A DNA stretch of 61,854 nt, taken from Aquabacterium sp. Lineage in GTDB: Bacteria; Pseudomonadota; Gammaproteobacteria; Burkholderiales; Burkholderiaceae_C. The stretch spans positions 1-61,854 of the forward strand of contig NZ_JACMNS010000095.1 of NCBI RefSeq assembly GCF_014378415.1. Direction: 5' to 3'. Below are positions 9,798 through 18,614 of this stretch, piece after piece. Made by a program: the position numbers and the translations under genes. The notes below the pieces were generated by a model, which was given only the letters and a program-made list of their open reading frames with translations, searched no databases and was not told the DNA's origin. Position 1 is the first letter of the stretch. Each line of letters opens with the position of its first letter.

Positions 9798-10967
9798 ATG
9801 AGAGCCATTCCCCTTTCCTATGTGTTGCGCAACCTGTGGGTGCGCCGCGTCACCACGATCCTGACCGCCGGCGGCATGGCCCTGGTGGTCTTCGTGTTCG
9901 CCACCGTGCTCATGATGAGCGAAGGCATCAACGAGACCATGGTGGCCACTGGCCAGCCCGACAACGTGCTCATCCTGCGCAAAGGCGCAGGCGCTGAGAT
10001 CAACTCCGCCATCACCCGCTCGCAGGCCAGCAACCTGGACGCCCTGCCCGGCATCGCGACCGACAACCAGGGGCGCCGGCTGGTGTCGCGCGAAGTGGCC
10101 GTGCTGAACAACCTGCCCAAGCGTGATTCGCTGGAGATGGCCAACGTGACCCTGCGTGGCACCTCGGAGATCGGCCTGGCCATCCGGCCGCAGGTCAAGC
10201 TGGTAGAAGGCCGCATGTTCCGCCCAGGCACCTCCGAGATCGTGGCCGGGCGCGCCGTGGCACGGGGCTTCGCCAACATGAGCCTGGGCCACACCGTCAC
10301 GATGGCGGGCCGCGAATGGACCGTGGTCGGCATTTTCGACGCCGAGCGCAGCGGTTTCGACTCCGAAATCTGGGGCGACGTCGACCAGGTCATGCAGGCC
10401 TTCCGGCGCGCGGTCTATGCCAGCATCGTCTTCAAGCTGGCCAGCATCGAGGCCTTCAACGGCATTCGCCAAGCCATTGCCGATGACCCGCAGTTGCAGC
10501 TCGACGCCAAGCTGGAAGCCCGCTTCTACGCTGAGCAGTCCGAAAGCATGACCAAGTTCATCAAGCTGCTGGGTTTGTCGCTGTCGGTGATTTTCTCGAT
10601 CGGCGCCATCGTCGGCGCCATGATCACCATGTTCGCGGCCGTGGCCTCGCGCATTGGCGAGATCGGCACCCTGCGTGCCTTGGGCTTCCGGCGCGAGGCT
10701 GTGCTGATGGCCTTCCTGGGCGAGTCCCTGGGACTGTCGATGGTCGGCGGCATCGTCGGCCTGATGGGTGCCTCGCTGATGCAGACCGTCAACATCTCGA
10801 CCCTGAACTACGAGACCTTTGCCGAAATGGCTTTCCGCTTCAAGTTCACCTGGGATGTCGCCATCCAGACCATGTCCTTCTCCTTGTTGATGGGCTTCCT
10901 GGGCGGCTTCGTGCCCGCCTGGCGCGCTGGCCAGCTGAGCATCATCGACTGCTTGCGTCAGGCCTGA
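9798..10967 (+). CDS. ABC transporter permease 2, FtsX/MacB family
   Basis: A 389-residue paralogue of the preceding permease with the same plan: N-terminal helix (TTILTAGGMALVVFVFATVL), periplasmic domain, then three C-terminal helices with the coupling segment SRIGEIGTLRALGFRREAV. It starts 13 bases after the first permease with GGGGCG upstream. The two share fold and C-terminal motifs but differ widely in the periplasmic domain, which in such systems sets substrate choice. Its neighbours make it the second half of a tripartite exporter. Confidence 0.9.
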   Translation: MRAIPLSYVLRNLWVRRVTTILTAGGMALVVFVFATVLMMSEGINETMVATGQPDNVLILRKGAGAEINSAITRSQASNLDALPGIATDNQGRRLVSREVAVLNNLPKRDSLEMANVTLRGTSEIGLAIRPQVKLVEGRMFRPGTSEIVAGRAVARGFANMSLGHTVTMAGREWTVVGIFDAERSGFDSEIWGDVDQVMQAFRRAVYASIVFKLASIEAFNGIRQAIADDPQLQLDAKLEARFYAEQSESMTKFIKLLGLSLSVIFSIGAIVGAMITMFAAVASRIGEIGTLRALGFRREAVLMAFLGESLGLSMVGGIVGLMGASLMQTVNISTLNYETFAEMAFRFKFTWDVAIQTMSFSLLMGFLGGFVPAWRAGQLSIIDCLRQA

Positions 10968-10989
10968 TCCCCAAGGTGGACACGCCCAC

Positions 10990-12450
10990 ATGCACACCTC
11001 TCGACACCACCGGGCTCAGAACACGCTAAGTCACTTGTTTCGCTGCTTGCTGCTACTGTGCGTGGCCTTGGCCAACACGGCCTGCACGGCACTGGCCCAG
11101 GAACCCGCAACACCCGACAATGCCAAAGCCGCCACGGTACACACACTGCTGCCCTCTGCCGCCGGGCGGCCGGTCTCCAGCCGCCAGGCTCAACTGGCCA
11201 CCGTGGGCTACGTGGAAGAAGAGTTCCGCGTGCGCGGCCAGTCGCAGGCCTATTCCACCGATGGCGACTGGAACGACGATGGCCACTGGAAGCTCAAGAC
11301 GCGCGGCCAACCTCAAGCTTATGAAACTCGTGTGCTGGTGCGCCGCCCCAAAGACCCGGCCCGCTTCAACGGCATCGTCTTGGTCGAATGGCTGAACACT
11401 TCATTGGGCTTTGAGCTGGATGGCGGCTGGATGGTGACCCGCGACGAGATCGAGCGCGAAGGCTATGCCTGGGTTGGCGTGAGCGCGGAAGAAGCCAGCG
11501 TGAAATCGCTCAAACAGGCCAACCCCGAGCGCTATGCGCAAGCGGTGGTCAGCGACAGCGACTATTCCTTCGACATCTACGACCACGCTGCGGTGGCCAT
11601 CCGCCAGGCCGCCGGGCAATGGGGCCGCGCCAACACCCAGGTCAAGCTGCTGGGCATGGGGTATTCCAAATCGGCCTCTTTCCTCTTCACTTTCATCAAC
11701 GCCTTTCAGCCGCGCAGCAACGCCTACGACGGCTTCTACATGCGGGGGGCCACACCGGCCGCCATGCAGGTCAACGGCTGGCACATCAACATCGTGATGC
11801 CCAAAGTGCGCACCGACACCAAAGTGCCCCTGATGCAGGTGCAGACCGAGATGGAAGTGGCGGTGAGCTGGCCGCTGTCCAAGACGCTGGATACCGACAA
11901 GCTGCGTTATTGGGAAGTCGCAGGCGGCACCCACTTTGACCAGCACATGCGCGAAGAGTCACTGGCCGCCAGCCAGGCCGATGCCAAGCTGACCACGCCC
12001 AAGTGCTTCAACCCTTCCAGCACCTTGCCCACTCAGGTGTTCGACCACGCCGCTTTGCACGCCTTGCGCAACTGGGTCACCACCGGCACGCCGCCACCCA
12101 AAGCACCCCGACTGCAACGCACCGGCCTGGGCTTTGTGAAAGACGACGACCTGGGCAATGCGATGGGCGGCTTGCGCCTGCCTGAGCTCGACGCGCCCAC
12201 CGCGCGCTATGACATGTTCAACAACGGGCCGACCAATTCGCTGGGCTTCTGGGTGGGCTTTGCCTGCATCGCCGGGGGCACCGCCAAGCCTTTGGATGCA
12301 GGGATTCTGCGCTCACGTTACGCCAGCGACCAAGCCTATGTGCAAGCGTACAAGCAGCACGCGGACAAGCTCTTGAGCGACGGCTTCCTGCGCCCATCGG
12401 GCCATGCCCTGCTGCTGGACCAAGCCCGGTTGGTGAAGCTGCCGCACTGA
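10990..12450 (+). CDS. Exported alpha/beta hydrolase (PF20091-like)
   Basis: A 486-residue protein with an N-terminal signal sequence (LLLCVALANTACTALAQ); cleavage after ALA is plausible, and an imperfect lipobox (NTAC) is also present. The body resembles the poorly studied alpha/beta hydrolase domain family PF20091. The expected nucleophile elbow is GMGYSKSA, with candidate catalytic Ser226, and VEWLN precedes a long insertion. Candidate acid and His residues lie later (GTHFDQHM at ~315). It follows permease 2 by 22 bases with AAGGTGGA upstream, so co-expression with the exporter is likely. It may process an exported ester, but no substrate is known. Its end faces that of the acyltransferase pair. 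Confidence 0.78.
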   Translation: MHTSRHHRAQNTLSHLFRCLLLLCVALANTACTALAQEPATPDNAKAATVHTLLPSAAGRPVSSRQAQLATVGYVEEEFRVRGQSQAYSTDGDWNDDGHWKLKTRGQPQAYETRVLVRRPKDPARFNGIVLVEWLNTSLGFELDGGWMVTRDEIEREGYAWVGVSAEEASVKSLKQANPERYAQAVVSDSDYSFDIYDHAAVAIRQAAGQWGRANTQVKLLGMGYSKSASFLFTFINAFQPRSNAYDGFYMRGATPAAMQVNGWHINIVMPKVRTDTKVPLMQVQTEMEVAVSWPLSKTLDTDKLRYWEVAGGTHFDQHMREESLAASQADAKLTTPKCFNPSSTLPTQVFDHAALHALRNWVTTGTPPPKAPRLQRTGLGFVKDDDLGNAMGGLRLPELDAPTARYDMFNNGPTNSLGFWVGFACIAGGTAKPLDAGILRSRYASDQAYVQAYKQHADKLLSDGFLRPSGHALLLDQARLVKLPH

Positions 12451-12478
12451 CCGAGTCGGTGCTGCGCAGCCTTCAGCC

Positions 12479-13801
12479 TCAGCCCGAGATGCCGTCGGCC
12501 TTCAGGCTGGCCCGCAGCGCCTTCAACTCGGCCTTGCGGGCCGTCACGTGCAGGTCCACGCCGCCATCTTTCTGCGGCGTGTTCACCACCATCAGCATGC
12601 GGATGGTCATGGGGCAAATGTCGTACCAGTCGGGCGTACCTCGACCCAGGTCGATGTCGTAGATGGGCAGCTGGATCACGTTGTTCAGGATCAACCCGGC
12701 GCGCAAGGTCTCGATGGTGGGCTTGAAGATCAGCTTCCACACTGCCTTCTTTTGCCGGTATGTTTCGGTCAGCGCCAGCATTTTAAAAAGGCTGGCGGTG
12801 CTCACTTGTTCGTTGTCCGGGCGACAGCGTTCGGCCAGCACCGGCACGCTCTGTTGTGCCAGATCTTGCTCGCTGTAGCGCGCCTCGGCGTAGCACAGGG
12901 CATTGCCAAAGAAATCGCGCGGCAGCTTGAGGCGGCGCTTGTAGCGCAGGTCCAGCACCAGGCCCACGCTGCGCTCTACGCCGCCGGGCATGACGGGCGA
13001 GAACGCTTTCATCACATAAGTGGTGACCAGCTCAACCGTGCTCACGCCTGCCGACTCGGGCATCTCGGCCTTGGCCTGCACCTTCCATTGCTGGATGGTC
13101 TGGGCCGGCACACGCATCACTTCGCTCTTCAAGCCAGTCACCGCGCGCCAGCCCAAGCCCACCATGGTGCGGATGTAATCCACCCAGCCGGGCGCCACCA
13201 TCAGGTCGTAGCTGGTGGCATCGACCTCGGTCTGGCCCGCATCGATCAACACCTGCCGGTCGAAGGATGGCGGTTTGACCTCCAGCCCACGGCAGGCGTT
13301 CGACCAGTTTTGCATGAAGCCCCAGTAGCTCGACCCATCGAGCAACGAATGCGGTGCGTAGCAGCACATCACGATGCCATCGTCGTCAAACTGGAAGATG
13401 TTCACCTGCAGCAGCGCAGCGTCCTGGTCGACCACCTGCCAGGGCAGCACCAGCCTGAAGAACTTCTTGATGTCGTCCTTGCCTGCCGGGTTGTCGGGGC
13501 CGTAGGGCATCGCGCCCTCGCAGCGGCTCACGCGGAAATCGATGCCCGCGTCGTTGCTGTCCACATAGACCTGACCTTGCTCGTCCTTCTTGTAGCGCCC
13601 GGTCATGATGGGGTAGTGCTTCAAGGTCTCGATCAGGGCACGCTCGGCCACGGCCAAGTCAAAGCCATTTTTGTAGACCAGCACGACCGGGATGCCCGCA
13701 TGCGCATGGAAGATGTCCAGGCCCGACAGGTATTGCCTAGGCGCGGTCACGCCCGCGTGAAGGCGTTTGCCCAGGATCAGTCGCGTGCGCAGTTTCGCCA
13801 T
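12479..13801 (-). CDS. BAHD-like acyltransferase 2 of a tandem pair
   Basis: A 440-residue protein. I start at the ATG at 13801, 5 bases after the stop of the upstream paralogue; a TTG further upstream would overlap that stop. It carries the two landmarks of the BAHD CoA-dependent acyltransferases at their usual places: HSLLDG with H151 and D155 (the HxxxD active site), and DIDLGRGTPDW from residue 382, where plant enzymes have DFGWG. LSGLDIFH near the N-terminus and a final GGVDLHV strand also fit. The fold should move an acyl group from a thioester donor to an alcohol or amine. Family membership is inferred from motif spacing; the substrate is unknown. No signal peptide or membrane helix is visible. 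Confidence 0.78.
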   Translation of the reverse strand: MAKLRTRLILGKRLHAGVTAPRQYLSGLDIFHAHAGIPVVLVYKNGFDLAVAERALIETLKHYPIMTGRYKKDEQGQVYVDSNDAGIDFRVSRCEGAMPYGPDNPAGKDDIKKFFRLVLPWQVVDQDAALLQVNIFQFDDDGIVMCCYAPHSLLDGSSYWGFMQNWSNACRGLEVKPPSFDRQVLIDAGQTEVDATSYDLMVAPGWVDYIRTMVGLGWRAVTGLKSEVMRVPAQTIQQWKVQAKAEMPESAGVSTVELVTTYVMKAFSPVMPGGVERSVGLVLDLRYKRRLKLPRDFFGNALCYAEARYSEQDLAQQSVPVLAERCRPDNEQVSTASLFKMLALTETYRQKKAVWKLIFKPTIETLRAGLILNNVIQLPIYDIDLGRGTPDWYDICPMTIRMLMVVNTPQKDGGVDLHVTARKAELKALRASLKADGISG

Positions 13802-13806
13802 GGTCG

Positions 13807-15132
13807 TCAAGCCTTGCCCGAGATGCCGTCGGCCTGCAGGCGCTCACGCAAGGCCTGCAACTCGGCCTTGCTGGCGGCCATGTGCAGGTCGATGCCGCCG
13901 TCTTTCTGCGGGGTGGACACCAGGGCCATCATGCGGATGGTCATGGCGAAGGTTTCGTACCAATCAGGCGTACCGCGCCCCAGGTCGAAATCGTAGATGG
14001 GCAGCAGCGACAGGTTGTTCTGCACGATGCCGCCGGCCAGCGTGTCGACCGCAGGCTTGAAGATCAGGCGCCAGATGGATTTCTGCTGCCGGTGATGCTC
14101 GGCCACGGTCAAGAGCTTGGACACGGTCTCGGCGCTGACCTCGTCGGCCGGGGGCTTGCAGCGTTCGGCCAACACCGACAGGCTTTGCTGGGCCAGCTCT
14201 TGCTCGGTGTAGTGGGCCTGGGCGTAACACAGGCCATTGCCGAAGTAATCCCGTGGCAAGGTCAGGCCGCGCACGTAGCGCATGTCCAGGGCCATGCCCA
14301 CCCGGCGCGGCGCACCCGGCGGCATCAGGGGCGACAGGGCCCGCAGCACGTAGGCCGTGACCAGCTTGCCAGTGTTCACACCCTTCGCATCGGGCAACTC
14401 GGCGTCAGCCTGGTCCTTCCACGCCTGAATGGCTGGTGCGGGAATGCGGAAAATCTCTTTGTGCATGTCGGTGGCCGCCCGCCAACCCAGGCGCGACATG
14501 GTGAGCACGCCATCCAGGATGCTGGGCTGGCGGACCAGGTCGAAGCCGCTCGTGTCCAGTCCGGTCTGGCCGGCCTTGATCATCACGCTGCGGTCGAAGG
14601 ATGGCAGCTCCAGCGGCAACCCACGGCAGGCCCGCGACCAGTTCAGCAGGAAGCCGAAAAAGCTGGATCCGTCGAAGGTGGAATGCACGATGCAGATCGC
14701 TATCACGATGCCGCCGTCTTCGAACTGGCTGATGTCAACCTGGATCAGGGGCATGTCCTTGCCCACCACTTGCCAGGGCATGAAGCCCTTGTAGAAGTGC
14801 TTTAAATCCTTGAGCAGTGGCTGGTGCTCGCCGTAAGGCATGGCGCCTTCACAACGGTGAACCCGGAAGTCGATGCCATGGTCTTGCCCATCGCTGAAAA
14901 CCTGGCCCTCATTGTCCTTCTGGTAGCGGCCTGACACCTGGGGGTAGTGCTTCAGCGCCTCGGTCAGACCGCGTTCGGCCAGCTCGATGTCAAAACCTTT
15001 TTTGTAGACGAATATCAGCGGAACGCACACATGCCCGTGCAGGATATCGATGCCAGTGAGATATTGCCGTGGCGCGGTGCCTCCGGAATGAAGACGTTTG
15101 CCAAAAAACAGGGTACGACGCGGCTTGCCCAT
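13807..15132 (-). CDS. BAHD-like acyltransferase 1 of a tandem pair
   Basis: A 441-residue paralogue of the downstream gene. The ATG at 15132 is preceded by GGAAG five bases away. HSTFDG puts the catalytic His at 150 and Asp at 154, and DFDLGRGTPDW sits near the end, closer to the canonical DFGWG than its partner. Long shared blocks (GKRLH, TAPRQYL, ERGL/ERAL, LKHYP, RCEGAMPYG, TPQKDGG) show the two arose by duplication. In the donor-channel region this copy has HSTFDGSSFFGF where the other has HSLLDGSSYWGF, so substrate preference may differ. It is the first gene of the pair and diverges from a polytopic membrane-protein gene across 122 bases. Confidence 0.78.
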   Translation of the reverse strand: MGKPRRTLFFGKRLHSGGTAPRQYLTGIDILHGHVCVPLIFVYKKGFDIELAERGLTEALKHYPQVSGRYQKDNEGQVFSDGQDHGIDFRVHRCEGAMPYGEHQPLLKDLKHFYKGFMPWQVVGKDMPLIQVDISQFEDGGIVIAICIVHSTFDGSSFFGFLLNWSRACRGLPLELPSFDRSVMIKAGQTGLDTSGFDLVRQPSILDGVLTMSRLGWRAATDMHKEIFRIPAPAIQAWKDQADAELPDAKGVNTGKLVTAYVLRALSPLMPPGAPRRVGMALDMRYVRGLTLPRDYFGNGLCYAQAHYTEQELAQQSLSVLAERCKPPADEVSAETVSKLLTVAEHHRQQKSIWRLIFKPAVDTLAGGIVQNNLSLLPIYDFDLGRGTPDWYETFAMTIRMMALVSTPQKDGGIDLHMAASKAELQALRERLQADGISGKA

Positions 15133-15254
15133 GAAACTTCCGAAAATCAATCAACCAAAAGAACCGATTTTTCCAGAATACAAACCCGCCCCCGAGGGGG
15201 ACTTTCCCAGGGGATCATCAAGGTAAAATAGAATATTTGCCAAGGATTTTGGTC
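15133..15254. promoter_or_regulatory. Divergent promoter region of acyltransferase pair and membrane protein
   Basis: The 122 bases between two opposed start codons must hold both promoters. A perfect CCCCC-GA-GGGGG inverted repeat occupies 15189-15200. An AT-rich stretch (TAAAATAGAATATT) just upstream of the plus-strand gene is a candidate -10 area. I cannot assign exact start sites. Confidence 0.45.
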
Positions 15255-17042
15255 ATGTGGGGAAGATTTCTCTCTAGCCGCTGGTGCGTGCCTGTTGCCG
15301 CCCTGGTCGGTATGCTACTGATCGCGCCCGCGATGAACATGGGGCTTCTGGGTGATGACTACCTGCACTGGTCTTTGCTGACAGGCCGGTCGGTCAATGC
15401 TCAACCGGGTTCCTTTTTCGGCCTGTTCACTTTTGCCGATGGCAACGCGCTGAACAATCAGGCCATGATTGATTCGGGCAAATTGGTCTGGTGGGCCAAC
15501 GATCATTTGCGCATTGCATTTTGGCGGCCCCTGGCGGAATTGAGCCAGCAGCTTGATTACCGATGGTGGCCCGATTCGCCCCTGTTGATGCACGTGCACA
15601 GCCTGCTGATGTATGGCGTGATGATCCTGCTGATCGGCAAGCTGTTCCGAGACCTGGACCCCGATCGGCAGCAAGCCGGGCTGGCCACCTGGCTGTTCGC
15701 CGGCAACATGCTGCACGTCTTCGCGGTGGCATGGCTGGCCAGCAGAAATCAAATGCTCTCGGGCTTGTTCATGGTGCTGACCCTGCTGGGCTACCACCAT
15801 TGGCGCCAAGGCCGTTCGGCCGTTCATGGCTGGCTGGCAGCCGCCTGCTTTGTGCTGGGCTTGTTCAGCGCCGAGGCCTCCATCCAAACCGCCGGCTATC
15901 TTCTGGCCTACGCCCTGTTCCTGGAGCCTGGCAAATCACGGGCGGTCAGGTTCAAGGCCCTGCTGCCTTTCATCTTGATCGCGCTGGCCTGGAAGGCACT
16001 GCACAGCCACTTGGGTTACGGCAGCTTCGGGTCGCCGGGCTATGTCGACCCGGCGTCCAACGCCAGTGGGTTTGCTGTGAGCCTGGCTTTGCGCCTGCCC
16101 GCCTTGATGGTGGCCCAGTGGTTCGGCGTCTCGTCGGTGATGTTCGAGCAACTCAGCCGCAGCACGCAATACCTGTACTCGGGCGCCGCCACCTTGGCCT
16201 TGCTGGGTTTGGCCTGGGCAATTCACGCCATGGGCGGCTTTCGCTCGTCACTGGCCCGCTTCTATGCCGCAGGCTCGCTCCTGGCCTTGGCGCCAGCGTG
16301 CGCGGGCTACCCGTTTGACCGGTTGACCATCAACTCCGACGTCGGTGCCAGTGGCCTCTTGTCCATCATTTTGCTGATGGCCTGGCGCCATCGTCAGCAA
16401 TTGATTGGCTGGGGTCTGGGCTCCGCCAAGAACCTCGTTCTGGTGCTGGGCTTCATCCACTTGGTCATCTTTCCGGTGGCCAAATTGGGCACGTCGGCCG
16501 TGATGAAAACGCTGGGCGAAGCCGGCGAGACGCAAGCGCCGCTGGCCATGCCCAACGCCCGCGCAGGTCAAGCAGAACACTTCCTGCTGATGAACCTGCC
16601 TTCGGCCGAAAGCATCTACTACATTCCCTTGATTCGCCAATACCATGGCCTGCTCAACCCGACCACCATGCGGGCCCTGGGGCCCAACAACCAGGCGATG
16701 ACCCTCACGCGCGTGGATGAAAACTCGCTGAGGCTGTCGGTGCCCACGGGCTTTCGGGGCACCATCACGCGCGACATCCAGAAGCAGCCATTCAAGGTGG
16801 GCGACACCGTCAAGATGGGCGACATCTCGGTCTTGGTCGAAGCGATCACCGAGGACCATGCCCCCAAGACCGCCGTGTTCCGCTTCCCCACGTCCGTTCA
16901 GAATGCCCCATGGCGTTTCCTGGCCTGGAAGGAAGACGGCGTGGCCCAACTGCAGCCGCCAGCCATTGGCCAATCGTTAGAGATTGCGCCCTACGACGTC
17001 GGCAAGGCAGTGCTCCACGCCATGGAGCCGCCCAAAAAATAA
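15255..17042 (+). CDS. Polytopic membrane protein, GT-C glycosyltransferase-like
   Basis: A 595-residue protein starting at the ATG preceded by AAGGA eight bases away. After the first membrane helix comes GDDYLHW (D34, D35): an acidic pair in the first outer loop, the position of the catalytic Asp in GT-C enzymes such as PMT and ArnT. About ten further hydrophobic segments follow to residue ~420, with WASRNQ-type loops typical of this group. The last ~170 residues form a soluble domain with beta character. GT-C enzymes move sugars from polyprenyl phosphates on the periplasmic side. The assignment rests on topology and one motif; another membrane transferase is possible. It diverges from the BAHD-like pair. 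Confidence 0.6.
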   Translation: MWGRFLSSRWCVPVAALVGMLLIAPAMNMGLLGDDYLHWSLLTGRSVNAQPGSFFGLFTFADGNALNNQAMIDSGKLVWWANDHLRIAFWRPLAELSQQLDYRWWPDSPLLMHVHSLLMYGVMILLIGKLFRDLDPDRQQAGLATWLFAGNMLHVFAVAWLASRNQMLSGLFMVLTLLGYHHWRQGRSAVHGWLAAACFVLGLFSAEASIQTAGYLLAYALFLEPGKSRAVRFKALLPFILIALAWKALHSHLGYGSFGSPGYVDPASNASGFAVSLALRLPALMVAQWFGVSSVMFEQLSRSTQYLYSGAATLALLGLAWAIHAMGGFRSSLARFYAAGSLLALAPACAGYPFDRLTINSDVGASGLLSIILLMAWRHRQQLIGWGLGSAKNLVLVLGFIHLVIFPVAKLGTSAVMKTLGEAGETQAPLAMPNARAGQAEHFLLMNLPSAESIYYIPLIRQYHGLLNPTTMRALGPNNQAMTLTRVDENSLRLSVPTGFRGTITRDIQKQPFKVGDTVKMGDISVLVEAITEDHAPKTAVFRFPTSVQNAPWRFLAWKEDGVAQLQPPAIGQSLEIAPYDVGKAVLHAMEPPKK

Positions 17043-17070
17043 GGCGGACTCCTGGGGTGGAGCCCGCCTT
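17034..17070 (-). terminator. Rho-independent terminator for the ICMT-like gene
   Basis: Read on the minus strand, arms 17070-17059 and 17052-17041 form a 12-bp stem with one G-U pair and a 6-base loop, followed by TTATTTTTT. The plus strand lacks a T run after the stem, so it serves the gene ending at 17114. Confidence 0.75.
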
Positions 17071-17113
17071 GCAAGGTGCTTGAACCTCGGCCCATTTGCT
17101 GGGCCGGACTCAA

Positions 17114-17725
17114 TCAATACACGAATGGAATCAGGCGCCGACGGTTGCTTTTGAACTTGGCGTAGGCCTCGCCCAAAGCGCCTTCCAGCGCGGTTTCTTC
17201 AGCTTCGATGCGGTAGATATAAATAGCGATGGTGCCGATCACCATGACCGCGATGCTGCCGTAGTTGCCCAATGCCAGGGCCAGGCCAATCAAGGTCATG
17301 ATGGCGCCGGAATACGAAGGGTGGCGCACCCACCTGTAGGCGCCCTGGTCGATCACCTTGTGCTCTTTGGCGATGGTGACCGTGGGGGTGAAAAACTCGC
17401 CCAGCACGCGCCAGCAGTGCATGCGCAACAACATGCCCATCACCACCAGGGCCAGACCAACCCAAAAGTACACGTAGATCAGCGGCTCGCTGACGCGCCA
17501 GGGGGCGTAGAGGGTCAGGCCAAAGGCCACGAGTTGCAAGACGGTGGAACCGATGGAAATCACCAAACCAGAATACTTGTCGGCACCGGCGTGCTTGGCC
17601 ATTCTTTGCTGGCTGCGCTTGTGCTGAACCCCCTCCAGGTAATAAGCCCAGATGAGCACGCCCCAGAAAGCAAATGCATATGGCGATACAAAGGGGAGCG
17701 CGAAATAATCATCCATCGGAAACAT
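17114..17725 (-). CDS. Isoprenylcysteine carboxyl methyltransferase (ICMT)-family membrane protein
   Basis: A 203-residue protein starting at an ATG with AGGA eight bases upstream. Four to five hydrophobic helices surround the family signature: GAYRWVRHPSYSGAI (S-adenosylmethionine pocket), then a C-terminal EAEETALEGALGEAYAKF and RRRLIPF. Bacterial members are inner-membrane methyltransferases of mostly unknown substrate. It ends at a strong terminator, and its upstream neighbour on the same strand (pgl) is ~100 bases away, so it is probably a single-gene unit. Confidence 0.8.
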   Translation of the reverse strand: MFPMDDYFALPFVSPYAFAFWGVLIWAYYLEGVQHKRSQQRMAKHAGADKYSGLVISIGSTVLQLVAFGLTLYAPWRVSEPLIYVYFWVGLALVVMGMLLRMHCWRVLGEFFTPTVTIAKEHKVIDQGAYRWVRHPSYSGAIMTLIGLALALGNYGSIAVMVIGTIAIYIYRIEAEETALEGALGEAYAKFKSNRRRLIPFVY

Positions 17726-17823
17726 CTTTAATATCCTAATACATAACGTCGAATGCATTGTCGCACATTCAAACCTGGTTTGAAAGAGTAGTTTCCCGTA
17801 ATAATATTCAAATCACGGCAATA

Positions 17824-18540
17824 TCAATTCGAATAAAACACATCGCATAGCATATTCGCCCGACACCAGGCCAACCGGATGGGCATGCGCTCTATGGGGC
17901 CCGCAAGCCTGGCCTGCTCAAGCAATTGGCGTTTGGGCAAGCCGGTGATGTGGATGACCACATGGCGCGTGTCCAGCAAGGCCCGCCTGCTCAAACTGAC
18001 GCGGTCCACGGGCACATTGGGCAGGGGCGGTGCGCTGATGGCCAAGCAACGCGCCGCCCGGGCGTCATCCAGTGCTTCGGCCAGCTGGGCAGAACCCGGA
18101 AATAAAGAAGCGGTGTGCGCATCCGCCCCCATGCCCAGCACCACCACATCGGCGGGCCAGGGCAATGCCTGCAGGGCGGACTCCAGCTTGGGCACGCCTT
18201 GCCCCGCCAGGGCATCGGCCGATTTGAACGGCACAAAACGCGCTTGGCTGGCCAGGCCCCGGAGCAAGTGCGCCCGGACCAGGCGTTCGTTGCTGTCGGC
18301 ATGATCAGGAGGCACCCAGCGCTCGTCGGCCAGGGTGATGCTCACCTGGGGCCAATCCAGGGCGGTCTGCGACAAGGACTGGAAGAAGGGAATCGGCGTG
18401 CTACCGCCCGACACCACCAGCAAGGCCCGCCCACGCTGGCTCAGGCCCTCTTGCAAACGCGCAGCCACGAAACGGGCCAGGTCCTGCGCCAAGGTCTGGG
18501 CGTCAGGGGCTTCATGGAAATGACAAGTTGCATCAGGCAT
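17824..18540 (-). CDS. pgl: 6-phosphogluconolactonase
   Basis: A 238-residue cytosolic enzyme that hydrolyses 6-phosphogluconolactone to 6-phosphogluconate. The glucosamine-6-phosphate isomerase-like fold is shown by VSGGSTP, LADERWVP and GMGADAHTASLFPG, all in family order and at normal length. The ATG start gives MPDATCHFHEAPD. Its product feeds the Entner-Doudoroff enzymes encoded at 31442-33921. No glucose-6-phosphate dehydrogenase gene lies beside it, unlike the usual zwf-pgl pairing. Confidence 0.93.
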   Translation of the reverse strand: MPDATCHFHEAPDAQTLAQDLARFVAARLQEGLSQRGRALLVVSGGSTPIPFFQSLSQTALDWPQVSITLADERWVPPDHADSNERLVRAHLLRGLASQARFVPFKSADALAGQGVPKLESALQALPWPADVVVLGMGADAHTASLFPGSAQLAEALDDARAARCLAISAPPLPNVPVDRVSLSRRALLDTRHVVIHITGLPKRQLLEQARLAGPIERMPIRLAWCRANMLCDVFYSN

Positions 18541-18614
18541 GAACTCACTTTAGCAAAGCTCACCAAGGCCGCCCAAAATCCTGACTTGGCGTGAAACTTG
18601 CTCGATCCAACAGC

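Noticed and set aside
7847..9808. A 653-codon open frame on the minus strand
   Set aside because: Antisense to the ABC ATPase and permease genes; His, Asp and Gly rich with no motif.
12451..12478. Terminator between the hydrolase and acyltransferase genes
   Set aside because: GCACTGAC and GTCGGTGC can pair imperfectly but no T run follows on either strand.
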